Source: UBA11222 sp049323435 (GTDB lineage Bacteria; Pseudomonadota; Alphaproteobacteria; UBA11222). From it: a stretch of DNA of 64,000 nt. A model generated the notes under the pieces. It searched no databases. It worked only from the letters and a program-made list of their open reading frames with translations, and had not been told where the DNA came from. This document shows, one piece after another, positions 8,604 through 18,048 of the stretch; position 1 is the stretch's first letter; each line of letters opens with the position of its first letter. The stretch covers positions 30,100-94,099 of the forward strand of contig JBMOMX010000033.1 of assembly GCA_049323435.1 (NCBI GenBank), given 5' to 3'. Both the position numbers and the translations under genes were made by a program.

Positions 8604-10123
8604 ATGCGTTTCGCACGGCGGCGTTCGACGGAAGAAGGGATGCGCAGGGACTCACGATACTTCGCCACTGTCCGCCGGGCGATATCCATTCCCGAATCCC
8701 GCAACAACATTACCAGCCGGTCGTCGGAGAGTATTTTAGCGGGATGTTCCGCATCTATCAACGCCTTGATTTTATGACGCACGGCCTCGGCCGAATGCGC
8801 ATCACCCCCGGCGCTGGAAGCAATCGAAGCCGTGAAAAAATATTTCATGTCATAGATGCCGCGATGGGTTGCGATATATTTATTCGCCGTGACGCGGCTG
8901 ACCGTGGACTCATGCATTTCAATGGCGTCTGCAATGGCGCGCAAATTCAGCGGCCTGAGATGCGCGACGCCATGCTCAAAAAACGCTTCCTGCTGACGCA
9001 CCAGTTCGGTAGATACTTTCAGGATGGTGCGGGCGCGCTGTTCAAGACTTTTGACAAGCCAGTTGGCGCTGCTCAGACATTCGGAAATATAGGACTTGTC
9101 CTGTGAACTGATACTCTGTTTCGTAATGCGCGCGCAATATTGCGAATTGATCAGAACCTTGGGCAGGGTGGCATTGTTCAATTCGACAATCCAGGCGCCA
9201 TCCGGCCCGCGGCGCACAAACACATCAGGCAGCACCGGCTGCGCCGGTTCGCCGCCAAATAAGAGGCCCGGTTTGGGGTCCAGCGCCTTGATCTCGGCAA
9301 TCATTTCCGCAAGATCTTCGCTGTCCACCTCGCAGAGCTTCATCAGGCCCGCCCGGTCATGGCGCGCAAGCAGCGGCAGATTCTCCAGCAGTTTCTGCAT
9401 CGCCGGGTCCAGCCGGTTGCGTTCCTGCAATTGCAGCGCCAGGCATTCGGCAAGATTGCGCGCGAAGACGCCGGTCGGCTCAAAGCCCTGAAGTTTCTTC
9501 AATACAGCTAGCGCCTCCGCCATATCAAAGCCATGACGCGCGGCAATATATTCCAGCGATTCTGACAGATAGCCTGCCTCATCCAGCATATCAATAATCT
9601 GGGCGCCGATCAGTTGTTCGCGCTGGGTTCGTATGTTCAGATGTAATTGCCCAAGCAGATGATCGCGCAAACTGATATCTGCCGATAAACGCTCTTCCAG
9701 ATTATATGCGTTTTCCTGGAAGCTGCCCCCGCCCGTGCCGGCGCTGCTCCAATCTGTGTTGAAGGGCGGCTCGCTCGGATCGGCCAAGGCGCGGTCTGCA
9801 CCGGAATCGCCGTCATAGAGATTATCATAGTCCGTATCCAGACTATCCGCCGCCATTCCCAGGGCTGAGACATCATCGCCCAGAAGCAGCGTACCATCCG
9901 GGCCTGCCGTATCCGGCGCAGCGTCCGGGCCGGGGGTTTGCGTCTGGCTGGAACTGGAGCCGGTTTCCTCGCGCTCCAGCACAGGATTGCGCTCCAGCTC
10001 TCCCTCCACATAGGCTTCGAGTTCGAAACTGGACATTTGCAACAGCTTGATTGCCTGTTGCAATTGCGGGGTCATAACCAGACCCTGGCTTTGCCGCATG
10101 TCCAGACGGGGCGAAAGTGCCAT
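8594..10123 (-). CDS. rpoN: RNA polymerase sigma-54 factor
   Basis: 509 residues. Directs RNA polymerase to -24/-12 promoters and needs AAA+ activators. The N-terminus (residues 1-50, LVMTPQLQQAIKLLQMSSFEL) is the activator-interacting region I. An acidic, low-complexity region II spans roughly residues 55-140. The core-binding and DNA-binding regions follow, with MHESTVSRVTANKYI as the helix-turn-helix, and the diagnostic RpoN box ARRTVAKYRE lies near the C-terminus. It is downstream of lptB on the same strand with a 66-base gap, the usual alphaproteobacterial order. Confidence 0.97.
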   Translation of the reverse strand: MALSPRLDMRQSQGLVMTPQLQQAIKLLQMSSFELEAYVEGELERNPVLEREETGSSSSQTQTPGPDAAPDTAGPDGTLLLGDDVSALGMAADSLDTDYDNLYDGDSGADRALADPSEPPFNTDWSSAGTGGGSFQENAYNLEERLSADISLRDHLLGQLHLNIRTQREQLIGAQIIDMLDEAGYLSESLEYIAARHGFDMAEALAVLKKLQGFEPTGVFARNLAECLALQLQERNRLDPAMQKLLENLPLLARHDRAGLMKLCEVDSEDLAEMIAEIKALDPKPGLLFGGEPAQPVLPDVFVRRGPDGAWIVELNNATLPKVLINSQYCARITKQSISSQDKSYISECLSSANWLVKSLEQRARTILKVSTELVRQQEAFFEHGVAHLRPLNLRAIADAIEMHESTVSRVTANKYIATHRGIYDMKYFFTASIASSAGGDAHSAEAVRHKIKALIDAEHPAKILSDDRLVMLLRDSGMDIARRTVAKYRESLRIPSSVERRRAKRMSA

Positions 10124-10189
10124 GATTTCGAAAACAACCCTGTTATGAGCAATTATTGCGCCAGAATACGGCGTAATGGTTTCAATAGG

Positions 10190-10978
10190 TTAAAGGCTGA
10201 AGCGATCACCCAGATAAACCCGCCTGACATCCGCATTACCGACAATCTCGTCCGGCTTGCCTTCCATAAGTACTTGCCCTTCATGGATAATATAGGCGCG
10301 ATCAATTAAATCCAGGGTTTCGCGAACATTATGATCGGTGATCAGAACCCCGATGCCGCGCGCTTTGATATGCCCAACCAGCTCTCTTATATCCCCAATT
10401 GCAATAGGGTCAATACCCGCAAAGGGTTCATCCAGCAACATAAAAGCCGGTCTGGTCGCCAGCGCGCGGGCAATTTCAACACGGCGGCGCTCGCCCCCCG
10501 AAAGGGCCAGGGCCGGGGTCCGGCGCAGATGGGTGATAGAAAATTCCCCCAGCAGATCATCCACAATAGCTTCGCGTCTTGAGACGTCCGCCTCAACCAT
10601 TTCAACCACTGCGCGAATATTCATCTCGACCGTCAGGCCGCGAAAGATGGACGCCTCCTGCGGCAGATAGCCAATACCCAGGCGCGCCCGCCGGTACATC
10701 GGCAGATGGGTAATATCATGCCCATCCAGCGATATGGTGCCTGAATCAACCGGAATGAGGCCCGTAATCATGTAAAAGCAGGTGGTTTTACCGGCGCCAT
10801 TGGGCCCCAGCAGGCCAACGACTTCTCCACGCTGTAAATTCAGGCTGACGCCGCGCACCACCGGGCGCTTGTTGAAGCCCTTGCCGATACGTTCGACAAC
10901 CAGGCCGGAATTTTCCAGAACCAGCCTTGGTCCCGACGCGGGCTGGGTGTTTGTAGGCGCCGGTTTAACCTGTGTCAT
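10190..10978 (-). CDS. lptB: LPS export ABC transporter ATP-binding protein
   Basis: 262 residues from ATG 10978, with AGAGG about seven bases upstream; the longer open frame would overlap lptA and adds a non-family extension. Powers extraction of lipopolysaccharide from the inner membrane with LptF and LptG, both encoded at 43.2-45.5 kb. Visible motifs are Walker A GPNGAGKTT, Q-loop YLPQEASIF, signature LSGGERRR, Walker B FMLLDEP and the switch histidine in ITDHNVRETL. About 25 N-terminal residues precede the ABC fold. It sits 19 bases downstream of lptA. Confidence 0.97.
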   Translation of the reverse strand: MTQVKPAPTNTQPASGPRLVLENSGLVVERIGKGFNKRPVVRGVSLNLQRGEVVGLLGPNGAGKTTCFYMITGLIPVDSGTISLDGHDITHLPMYRRARLGIGYLPQEASIFRGLTVEMNIRAVVEMVEADVSRREAIVDDLLGEFSITHLRRTPALALSGGERRRVEIARALATRPAFMLLDEPFAGIDPIAIGDIRELVGHIKARGIGVLITDHNVRETLDLIDRAYIIHEGQVLMEGKPDEIVGNADVRRVYLGDRFSL

Positions 10979-10997
10979 GTCTGCCTCTTTACCCCGA

Positions 10998-11540
10998 TTA
11001 CGGCTTTTTAGCCGGTACGAACAGCCCTTTAACGCGCCCGCCCTGCTCCTTGGCGCCAATGATGCGGCTTTGACCGGTTTCCAGATCAATCACCAATTGC
11101 TCGCCACGCAATATATTTTCGCCCCGGGTCAGCACCACTTTACCGCCCATTGTAATCTGTCCCTTATCGACATCATAGACGGCCCATTCACCGCTCGCTG
11201 TTTCGCCCGGCGAACTGACCGCGACCGCACCGATGGCGTCCAGCCGGGATATCGCGCCCTGATCCGCACTGCGTTCCGCGCCGCCGCGATAATAAACCCG
11301 CAAAGTGTCAGAACCCAACCGTAATTCTCCCTGGATCGCAACAACATTGCCGGAAAAGATCGCGGTCTGGTCGGATTGGGCGACATCCAGCGTATCCGCC
11401 GTGATTTCGATTGGCTGGGAGGAGTCATGTTTGAAATCTATCACAGGCGCCGCCGCTTGCGCGCGTGCGGCGCCGGCAAACGGACCCGGCGCCAGCAGCA
11501 GGGCCAGAATGCAGCAGCGCAAGGGCGTGGCCCGCATCAT
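10998..11540 (-). CDS. lptA: Periplasmic LPS-transport protein LptA
   Basis: 180 residues with a signal peptide ending near AGAARAQA. The OstA/LptA beta-jellyroll begins at IEITADTLDVAQSDQTAIFSGNVVAIQGELRLGSDTLRVYY, split here only by family pattern. It forms the periplasmic bridge passing LPS from LptC to LptD. The start overlaps the lptC stop by four bases, and lptB follows 19 bases later, so the three genes are one translational unit. Confidence 0.93.
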   Translation of the reverse strand: MMRATPLRCCILALLLAPGPFAGAARAQAAAPVIDFKHDSSQPIEITADTLDVAQSDQTAIFSGNVVAIQGELRLGSDTLRVYYRGGAERSADQGAISRLDAIGAVAVSSPGETASGEWAVYDVDKGQITMGGKVVLTRGENILRGEQLVIDLETGQSRIIGAKEQGGRVKGLFVPAKKP

Positions 11541-12205
11541 CCGGACTCTCCCGCGCGCGGATACACAATAACCTTGACATCACCGGCAAAATGCAAGTTC
11601 TGCCCCCGGTTGGTGGCGCGCATGGCGTTGGCGCGCAGATGGCCATATGGCCCTTGCAGCCGTACCGGGCGATCCGCCGCCATCGTGCCGGCATCCAGAT
11701 CAATCTGTGCGCTTTCGGTGTAAAATGCATAGCCCATATCGGAATAAGCTTCGATCTGCCCGTCCAGTTGCAGGGTTTGCAGGCCGTTATGCAGCATCCC
11801 GTTGCGCGCATTCACCGACAGCCAGGAGCCATCCTGCATCGACATATCGGCCTGCAATCTGTCCAGCCGGACCAGCTCGTGATCATTGACATCCTGCACA
11901 GCGGAATCGGCCGTGACCATATAGGGACGGTCATCTGCCCCCATGCCGGTAAAGCGCGGGCTGTTCATACGCAGATCGTCCTTCACTGCCGCAATTTCGG
12001 CGGTGGTCAGTTCGAACTTGCTTTCTTCCTCAAACAGCCGGGGCCAGGCAATCATCAGCGCCAGAAATGCCAGCGCAATGGCAGGCAGCACATATTTCAC
12101 CAGCCGCATAATGAAGCGGCGGCGCGGATCCTCGGCCCCGCCCGGCAGCGCGCGGGCCCGGCGCCAGTCATGCGGGCTGTCTGAATCCAGCGCCATATCA
12201 GCCAT
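11537..12205 (-). CDS. lptC: LPS export protein LptC
   Basis: 222 residues from ATG 12205, which shares one base with the kdsD stop. One transmembrane helix at about residues 38-56 (YVLPAIALAFLALMIAWP) follows a basic cytoplasmic tail. The periplasmic part has the LptC/OstA-like beta-strand pattern (MVTADSAVQDVNDHELVRLDR, then GQTLHFA-type strands). It connects the LptBFG pump to LptA. Length and context fit the alphaproteobacterial form. Confidence 0.9.
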   Translation of the reverse strand: MADMALDSDSPHDWRRARALPGGAEDPRRRFIMRLVKYVLPAIALAFLALMIAWPRLFEEESKFELTTAEIAAVKDDLRMNSPRFTGMGADDRPYMVTADSAVQDVNDHELVRLDRLQADMSMQDGSWLSVNARNGMLHNGLQTLQLDGQIEAYSDMGYAFYTESAQIDLDAGTMAADRPVRLQGPYGHLRANAMRATNRGQNLHFAGDVKVIVYPRAGESG

Positions 12206-13221
12206 CAAAGAATACCGGCCCGCAGGCAGTCATGAATATGGACAATTCCGACCGGCGCCTGCGCGCCGCCGCCCGGAAGCGGGGTGACAAACAGGCAGGT
12301 AATCGAGCCGGCCATCAATCCCAGCGCCTCGGCGGCCAGCGCGTTCTGATGAATGGTTTTGGGGCCGGGTGTCATGATCTGCGCGGCGGTACATTGCAGT
12401 AAATCACCCGTGATGGTGTGACGGCGCAAATCCCCATCCGTGATAATACCGGCAAGGCCGCCATCGGGCCCGATTATCCCGGCGCAGCCGAAGCGCTGCC
12501 GGGTCATGACTATCAGCACATCACTCATAGGCATATCCAGGCTAGCCAGCGGCAGATCGCCGCCGGTATGCATGATATCTGAAACCCGCAGCAGCGATTT
12601 ACCGATCTGGCCGCCCGGATGCAGCAATCGGAAATCATCGGCGGAAAATCCCTTGCGCTGCATCAGCGCAACCGCCAGCGCATCACCCAGCGCCAGCGAC
12701 GCCGTGGTGGAGGTTGTCGGGGCCAGGCCCATCGGGCAAGCCTCCGGCGATGGCGGCAGAACCAGCGCCACATCCGACGCCGTTAGCAGGGTGCTTTGCG
12801 GATTGCGGGCAATGCCGATCAGAGGAATGCCAAAACGCCGCGTATGCGCGATCATATCGCCCAGTTCCGGCGTCTCTCCGGAATTGGACAGGATCAGGCA
12901 GGCATCGGCCCGGGTGATCATGCCCAGATCGCCATGACTTGCCTCGGCCGGATGAATGAATTGCGCCGGTGTGCCGGTAGAGGCAAAGGTTGCAGCTATT
13001 TTACGGGCGATATGCCCGCTTTTGCCCATACCGCTGACAATGACCCGGCCCTGCACCTTGTCCAGAATATCCAGCGCCGCGATAAATGTTCCATCCAGCC
13101 GCTCGGCAAGCGACAGCAGCGCCCGCGCGCCCGTGTCCAGCACATGACGGGCGGCGGCCAAATCCTGATCCTGGTCCGGAATTGAGGCTTTACGGCTGGG
13201 CAAGGACTTTTTCGGCTTCAT
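12205..13221 (-). CDS. kdsD: D-arabinose-5-phosphate isomerase
   Basis: 338 residues from ATG 13221; an ATG 14 codons upstream has no ribosome binding site. Interconverts ribulose-5-phosphate and arabinose-5-phosphate, the first step towards Kdo of the LPS core. The SIS domain (about residues 40-180) shows GRVIVSGMGKSGHIARKIA, HPAEASHGDLGMI and LSNSGETPEL. Two CBS domains follow (about 210-338), beginning at VSDIMHTG and AAQIMTPGPKTI. It heads the lptC-lptA-lptB-rpoN-ptsN series, so Kdo precursor supply and LPS export are encoded together. Confidence 0.94.
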   Translation of the reverse strand: MKPKKSLPSRKASIPDQDQDLAAARHVLDTGARALLSLAERLDGTFIAALDILDKVQGRVIVSGMGKSGHIARKIAATFASTGTPAQFIHPAEASHGDLGMITRADACLILSNSGETPELGDMIAHTRRFGIPLIGIARNPQSTLLTASDVALVLPPSPEACPMGLAPTTSTTASLALGDALAVALMQRKGFSADDFRLLHPGGQIGKSLLRVSDIMHTGGDLPLASLDMPMSDVLIVMTRQRFGCAGIIGPDGGLAGIITDGDLRRHTITGDLLQCTAAQIMTPGPKTIHQNALAAEALGLMAGSITCLFVTPLPGGGAQAPVGIVHIHDCLRAGIL

Positions 13222-13440
13222 ACGCGGTTTCCATAGGGCAGCTATAGCGCCAGGCCGAATCATATACTAGTGCAACAACTGTTTAAATAGAGCCGGATGT
13301 TTTTCTTTGGCCGTGCCGGATGAAGCCGGGCCGGCCCCGGGGTGCCGCGCCGACGCAGGATTCGTTCTTGACCCGGAAGTGCTTTTGGCATTCCTGTGAC
13401 CTGTCATTTCAAAAGCGTGCACAGGACGCAAAATCCAGCG

Positions 13441-14304
13441 ATGAACACCAGAAAAGCCAGCTATATTCTTACTGTTTCCTGCCCGGACCAGATGGGCATT
13501 GTTGCCGCCGTGGCCGGTGTGCTGGCGGATTGCGGCCTGTTCATTACCGATTCGCATCATTTTGGCGATCCGGACACAAGGCATTTTTTTATGCGTACCG
13601 CTTTTGAGGCGCGCAATCCCGAGTTTAACCGGGCGGCCTTTGGCCGGGCTTTCGAGCCCGCCGCCATACGGTTTGGCATGCGCTGGACGCTGCATGATTG
13701 TGCGCTGCGGCCATCGGCATTGATCATGGTGTCAAAATCCGATCATTGCCTGAATGATCTGCTGTACCGCCACCGCACGGGCGCGCTGCCGGTGCATATT
13801 CCAGCCATTGTCTCCAACCATATGAATCTGGCGCCGCTTGCGGAGTGGCACAAAATTCCATTTCTGCATGTGCCGGCCGACAAGGATAATAAAGCCGGTG
13901 CAGAAGCGCGCCTGCGCGACATTATCGCCCAGACCAAAGCCGATTTCGTCGTGCTGGCGCGTTACATGCAAATTCTGTCCCCGGAATTATGCGCCGAGCT
14001 GCAAGGCCGGGCGATTAATATTCATCATTCCTTCCTGCCCAGCTTCAAGGGCGCCCAGCCTTACCGGCAGGCGCATGCGCGTGGCGTCAAGCTGATCGGC
14101 GCGACGGCGCATTTCGTTACACCTGATCTGGATGAAGGCCCGATCATCGAGCAGATGGTGGAGCGCATTGACCATTCCTATACCAGCGAAGCCATGGCCG
14201 CAGCCGGACGCGATGTTGAAAGCCAGGTGCTGGCCCGCGCGGTGCGCTGGCTGGCGGAGAACCGGGTGTTTCTGAACGGCAACAAGACCGTGGTATTCAG
14301 ATAA
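13441..14304 (+). CDS. purU: Formyltetrahydrofolate deformylase
   Basis: 287 residues from ATG 13441, the family's usual length; an upstream GTG would add 15 unconserved residues. Hydrolyses 10-formyl-THF to formate and THF. An N-terminal ACT domain (ILTVSCPDQMGIVAAVAG) is followed by the formyltransferase fold with catalytic residues in INIHHSFLPSFKG and ATAHFVTPDLDEGPIIEQ. It is transcribed divergently from kdsD, across a 219-base gap with no obvious gene. Confidence 0.95.
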   Translation: MNTRKASYILTVSCPDQMGIVAAVAGVLADCGLFITDSHHFGDPDTRHFFMRTAFEARNPEFNRAAFGRAFEPAAIRFGMRWTLHDCALRPSALIMVSKSDHCLNDLLYRHRTGALPVHIPAIVSNHMNLAPLAEWHKIPFLHVPADKDNKAGAEARLRDIIAQTKADFVVLARYMQILSPELCAELQGRAINIHHSFLPSFKGAQPYRQAHARGVKLIGATAHFVTPDLDEGPIIEQMVERIDHSYTSEAMAAAGRDVESQVLARAVRWLAENRVFLNGNKTVVFR

Positions 14305-14419
14305 AGCTGGCCGCAACACGCAGGCGGCACGGTTTTCTTCGTGTTCAGGTTTCATCTGCCGCAAAAGCTGTGCATGATGGGCAGGGTTGCTTTTCAGATA
14401 ACCGGCGAATGGATTTTAC

Positions 14420-15604
14420 ATGAGTGAGGTGCAGGACGCGCACAGCCCGCCGCACGTCCCGGCAGCGGATGCCGGGACGGCCGGGGCGGCTGTTCAGTTT
14501 TCCCAATCCGCAATTGGCGCGATGGCCGCCATCCGGGGGAACTGGGTCATTTCCGGACTGGCGGCGGCCGATACTGTTTTGCGCAACTGGCGGCCCGCCG
14601 GCCAACAGCGTGTGGTGTTCGATCTTGGCGGACTGGAACGGCTCGACACGGCCGGAGCCTGGATATTGTACCGGAGTGCAAGGGAGCTGCGTGCCGCAGG
14701 CATGCAGGTTGAATTCAGCAATGCACAATCCGGGCACGCGGCCCTGCTGGCGCGGGCCGAAGCCAATGACAGGCCCGGTCCGGATACGCCGCCCCCGGTG
14801 AATACCGCACTTTGGGTGCTGGCGGAAATTGGCCAGGGCATTACCGCAGCCGTCCTGGAAGCACGGGCGCTGCTGGGGTTTTTGGGACTGACCATGATGA
14901 CGCTGGGGCGCGCCATCCAGCAGCCATCACGGTTTCGCTGGACGCCAATGATCTATCATCTGGAGGCTATCGGTTTTAATGCGGTACCCATCGTTTCGCT
15001 GATATCGTTTCTGATCGGCGTCGTGCTGGCCTATCAGGGGGCGACGCAATTGCGCCAGTTCGGGGCGGAAATATTTACCGTCGAACTGGTCGCGATTTCG
15101 GTCCTGCGCGAGATCGGCATTCTGCTGACCGCGATCATTGTTGCGGGCCGGTCCGGCAGCGCCTTCACGGCGCAGATCGGATCAATGAAACTGAACGAGG
15201 AAATCGACGCCATGCGCACTTTGGCGCTGGACCCGATGGAAATCCTGGTATTGCCCAGGGTTTTGGCGCTGATCATCGCGCTTCCGATGCTGGGATTTAT
15301 TGCCGATATTATGGGCCTGTTCGGGGGCGCGCTGATGTGCTGGATTGTACTGGACATCACGCCGGGCCTGTATTTGCAGCGGCTGAATGAATGGGTGCCG
15401 CTGGCGCATTTCTGGGTTGGCATTATCAAGGCGCCATTCTTCGCACTGATGATCGGCCTGATCGGCTGTTTTCAGGGATTTCAGGTTGAAGGCAGCGCAG
15501 AATCCGTCGGGCGTCTGACCACCCGCTCTGTGGTGCACGCGATCTTCGTGGTCATCGTCGTGGATGCGGCATTTTCCATTTATTTTGCGGTGATAAAATT
15601 TTGA
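14420..15604 (+). CDS. MlaE-family permease with N-terminal STAS domain
   Basis: 394 residues. Residues about 30-115 form a STAS/MlaB-like domain (VVFDLGGLERLDTAGAWILYRSA). Residues about 130-394 are an MlaE permease with several membrane helices, marked by SLISFLIGVVLAYQGATQLR, ELVAISVLREIGILLTAI and GSMKLNEEIDAMRTL. In E. coli these two functions are separate proteins, MlaB and MlaE; the fused form is common in other proteobacteria. It is the inner-membrane channel of a phospholipid or lipid transporter. Its stop overlaps the next start by four bases. Confidence 0.93.
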   Translation: MSEVQDAHSPPHVPAADAGTAGAAVQFSQSAIGAMAAIRGNWVISGLAAADTVLRNWRPAGQQRVVFDLGGLERLDTAGAWILYRSARELRAAGMQVEFSNAQSGHAALLARAEANDRPGPDTPPPVNTALWVLAEIGQGITAAVLEARALLGFLGLTMMTLGRAIQQPSRFRWTPMIYHLEAIGFNAVPIVSLISFLIGVVLAYQGATQLRQFGAEIFTVELVAISVLREIGILLTAIIVAGRSGSAFTAQIGSMKLNEEIDAMRTLALDPMEILVLPRVLALIIALPMLGFIADIMGLFGGALMCWIVLDITPGLYLQRLNEWVPLAHFWVGIIKAPFFALMIGLIGCFQGFQVEGSAESVGRLTTRSVVHAIFVVIVVDAAFSIYFAVIKF

Positions 15605-16386
15605 GCACGCATCCGCCGCAGCACGAGGCCGTCATTTCCATCCGGGGACTGCGCACCGGCTTTGGGCCCGTGTGTATCCATGACGGGCTGGATCTGGATG
15701 TGTACAGGGGTGAAGTGCTGGGCATTGTCGGCGGATCGGGCACGGGCAAGTCCGTATTACTGCGCACCATCATCGGCCTGAACCCTGCCCTGGGGGGAAC
15801 CATCAAGGTCTTTGGCCAGGATCTTGCGGCGCTGCCTTTTCCGGAAAGGCGGGCCCTGGAGCGCCGCTGGGGCGTGCTGTTCCAGAATGGCGCCCTGTTT
15901 TCCTCGTTGACGGTCGCGCAGAATATCGAAGTTCCGATGCGCGAACATCTGGATTTGCCCCTGAACCTGATGCAGGAAATCGCCGCCATGAAGATTGCCA
16001 TGGTTGGGCTGCCGCCGGATGCCGGCGCCAAATATCCATCGGAGCTGTCCGGCGGCATGCGCAAGCGCGCAGGCCTGGCGCGGGCTTTGGCGCTGGATCC
16101 GGAAATCGTCTTTCTGGATGAACCCACGGCAGGACTTGATCCCATCGGGGCATCGGCGTTTGACGCCTTGATCCAGGAATTGCGCCAGGCCCTTGGATTA
16201 ACCGTATTCATGGTCACGCATGATCTGGACAGCCTGCATGCCATTTGCGATCGCATAGCGGTCATGGCTGAAAAACATGTTATCGTGGCGGGAAATATGA
16301 AGCAGATGCTAGAATATGATCATCCCTGGGTCAGGGAATATTTCCGCGGCCCGCGCGGACGCGCGGCCATACAGGCGAAAGAGTAA
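15601..16386 (+). CDS. MlaF-type lipid transporter ATPase
   Basis: 261 residues starting at TTG 15601, which overlaps the permease stop (TTGA). Walker A is GGSGTGKSV, the Q-loop is LFQNGALFSSLTVAQN, the signature LSGGMRKRAGLARAL is the MlaF form, Walker B is IVFLDEP and the H-loop is MVTHDLDSL. It drives the STAS-MlaE permease. The stop codon is the first base triplet of a tandem repeat that fills the gap to the MCE-protein gene. Confidence 0.94.
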   Translation: MSTHPPQHEAVISIRGLRTGFGPVCIHDGLDLDVYRGEVLGIVGGSGTGKSVLLRTIIGLNPALGGTIKVFGQDLAALPFPERRALERRWGVLFQNGALFSSLTVAQNIEVPMREHLDLPLNLMQEIAAMKIAMVGLPPDAGAKYPSELSGGMRKRAGLARALALDPEIVFLDEPTAGLDPIGASAFDALIQELRQALGLTVFMVTHDLDSLHAICDRIAVMAEKHVIVAGNMKQMLEYDHPWVREYFRGPRGRAAIQAKE

Positions 16387-16442
16387 CAGTTAGAAAGTGT
16401 AACAGTTAGAAAGTATAACAGTTAGAAAGTGTGGCAGTTAGA
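16384..16442 (+). repeat. 16-base tandem repeat between mlaF- and mlaD-type genes
   Basis: Three units of TAACAGTTAGAAAGTG type occupy 16384-16399, 16400-16415 and 16416-16431, identical except for one final base; a partial fourth unit, with two changes, runs to the ATG at 16442. The first unit contains the upstream TAA stop. No good Shine-Dalgarno sequence is visible before the MCE-protein ATG, so the array occupies the place where the ribosome binding site should be. Confidence 0.93.
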
Positions 16443-17386
16443 TGGAAACAAGGGCGAATCACATTCTGATCGGGGCTTTTACCCTGGCTGTGATCGTGGC
16501 GGCCTTCGGTTTCATTCTGTGGCTGGCCAAGACCGAAATTGATCAGCGCCTGGCAAGCTATGATATTTTGTTCGACGGCTCTGTGACCGGGCTGAATATT
16601 GCAGGCGATGTGCGTTATCAGGGCGTGCGCGTCGGTCAGGTCACTGAACTGCGGATTTATGAAAAAGATCCCAAATTTGTCCGTGTCCGGATTGAAATTG
16701 ACGCCAACACGCCCATTAATTCCGGATCGGTCGCCAGCCTGGAGTTTTTTGGCATTACCGGCGTGCTGTTCGTGCAGATCAGCAGTGGTGATCCGGATGC
16801 CCCGCCGCTGGCCCTGAAACCCGATCAGGAAGTGCCGATTATCGCATCTGGAAAATCAGGCCTGGATGAATTGTTTGCGGGCGCGCCGCGCCTTCTGGAG
16901 AACGCGGCTGTGCTAATAGAGCGGCTGAGCATGATTGTAGACACGGATAACCGCAAATCTATCGCCAGCATTTTGAAAAGCACCGAAGCAGTCAGCGGCA
17001 GCATCGCCGGCCGGTCCGCGGAAATCAACGAGATGATTCTCAACACAAGTAAAATGAGCCGCGATTTTTCGGAAGTTTCCGGCAATCTGAATGCCCTGAC
17101 GGCGCGGCTGGACCGGTTGAGCATGCAGGCCGAGACCACGCTGAACACGGACGTACACAAATTTCTGAACGAGGCCACCAGCCTGACCAGAGAGTTGAAC
17201 GGCATCGTCAAGGATAACAAGCTGGCGATCAATAATTTTGGCGACCGGGGGCTGCGTGAATTTGCAACCTTTGTGGTTGAGGCGCGGCAATTGGTGACCA
17301 CCCTGGATCGTGTGGCGCAACGTCTGGAAAGCGATCCGGCGCGCTTTTTTCTTGGCAACTCGGCATCGGAGTTTCAGGCGCAATGA
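16442..17386 (+). CDS. MlaD-type MCE-domain protein
   Basis: 314 residues. One N-terminal membrane helix (residues about 8-27) is followed by an MCE domain at about residues 38-118 (YDILFDGSVTGLNIAGDVRYQGVRVGQV, split across strands; SLEFFGITGVLFVQI). The C-terminal half is helical and coiled-coil-like. MCE proteins form hexameric rings that conduct lipids across the periplasm. It overlaps the next gene by four bases. Translation initiation may be affected by the tandem repeat just upstream. Confidence 0.93.
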   Translation: METRANHILIGAFTLAVIVAAFGFILWLAKTEIDQRLASYDILFDGSVTGLNIAGDVRYQGVRVGQVTELRIYEKDPKFVRVRIEIDANTPINSGSVASLEFFGITGVLFVQISSGDPDAPPLALKPDQEVPIIASGKSGLDELFAGAPRLLENAAVLIERLSMIVDTDNRKSIASILKSTEAVSGSIAGRSAEINEMILNTSKMSRDFSEVSGNLNALTARLDRLSMQAETTLNTDVHKFLNEATSLTRELNGIVKDNKLAINNFGDRGLREFATFVVEARQLVTTLDRVAQRLESDPARFFLGNSASEFQAQ

Positions 17387-18048
17387 AAACAGGACATGCA
17401 TATGCGCGCGCGGCTATGGCCCTGATTGCGGCTGGCGTCACATTATCCGCATGCGGTTTCAAGCTTCCCGGCAGCGGCCCCGCGCCGGATATTTATGATC
17501 TGTCTCCCAAAAGCAGCTTTGACGAAACGCTGCCCAGGGTTGATTTGCAATTGGTGGTGGAGGAGCCGAGCTCGGCTCGGGGGATCGATACGGATCGCGT
17601 TGCACTGCGCCCAAGACCGCTTGAGATCAAATATTTCGCCGGCGCGCGCTGGGTGGATCGCGGGCCGCGCATGGTTCAGATTTTATTGGTGGAATCGTTT
17701 GAAAATACCGGAAAAATTGTCTCGGTCGGGCGCCAATCCATCGGGCTGCGCCCTGATTTCAGCGTCAAGAGCGAGTTACGCGAATTTCAGGCCGAATATA
17801 CTGAAGCAAGCGCGTTACCCAATATTCATGTGCGGCTGAATGTCAAATTGATCAAAATGCCAGAGGCCCGGATTGTCGCCTCGCGGACTTTTGATCAGAT
17901 AGAGCCATCATCCGGCAAAGAAATCACCGCCATCGTGCAAAGCTTCGACGAAACTCTGGGCAAGGTGATGCGCGGCGCGGTAGAGTGGACCCTGCGCGAA
18001 ACGGATGCACGCGCAAAGGCCGCGGCCAGGGAATCAGCCAGAGAATGA
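17383..18048 (+). CDS. ABC-type transport auxiliary lipoprotein (PqiC-like)
   Basis: 221 residues. The signal peptide ends in the lipobox LSAC near residue 24. The mature part has the YmbA/PqiC-type pattern: IYDLSPKSSFDETLPRVDLQLVVEEP, a strand reading LEIKYFAGARWVDRGPRMVQ in two parts, and a helical C-terminus. Such lipoproteins are outer-membrane partners of MCE transport systems. It overlaps both neighbours by four bases (ATGA), placing it firmly in this operon. Confidence 0.85.
   Translation: MKTGHAYARAAMALIAAGVTLSACGFKLPGSGPAPDIYDLSPKSSFDETLPRVDLQLVVEEPSSARGIDTDRVALRPRPLEIKYFAGARWVDRGPRMVQILLVESFENTGKIVSVGRQSIGLRPDFSVKSELREFQAEYTEASALPNIHVRLNVKLIKMPEARIVASRTFDQIEPSSGKEITAIVQSFDETLGKVMRGAVEWTLRETDARAKAAARESARE

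Noticed and set aside
16384..16442. Possible CRISPR-like array between the Mla-type genes
   Set aside because: Units are directly adjacent with no spacers, so it is a simple tandem repeat.
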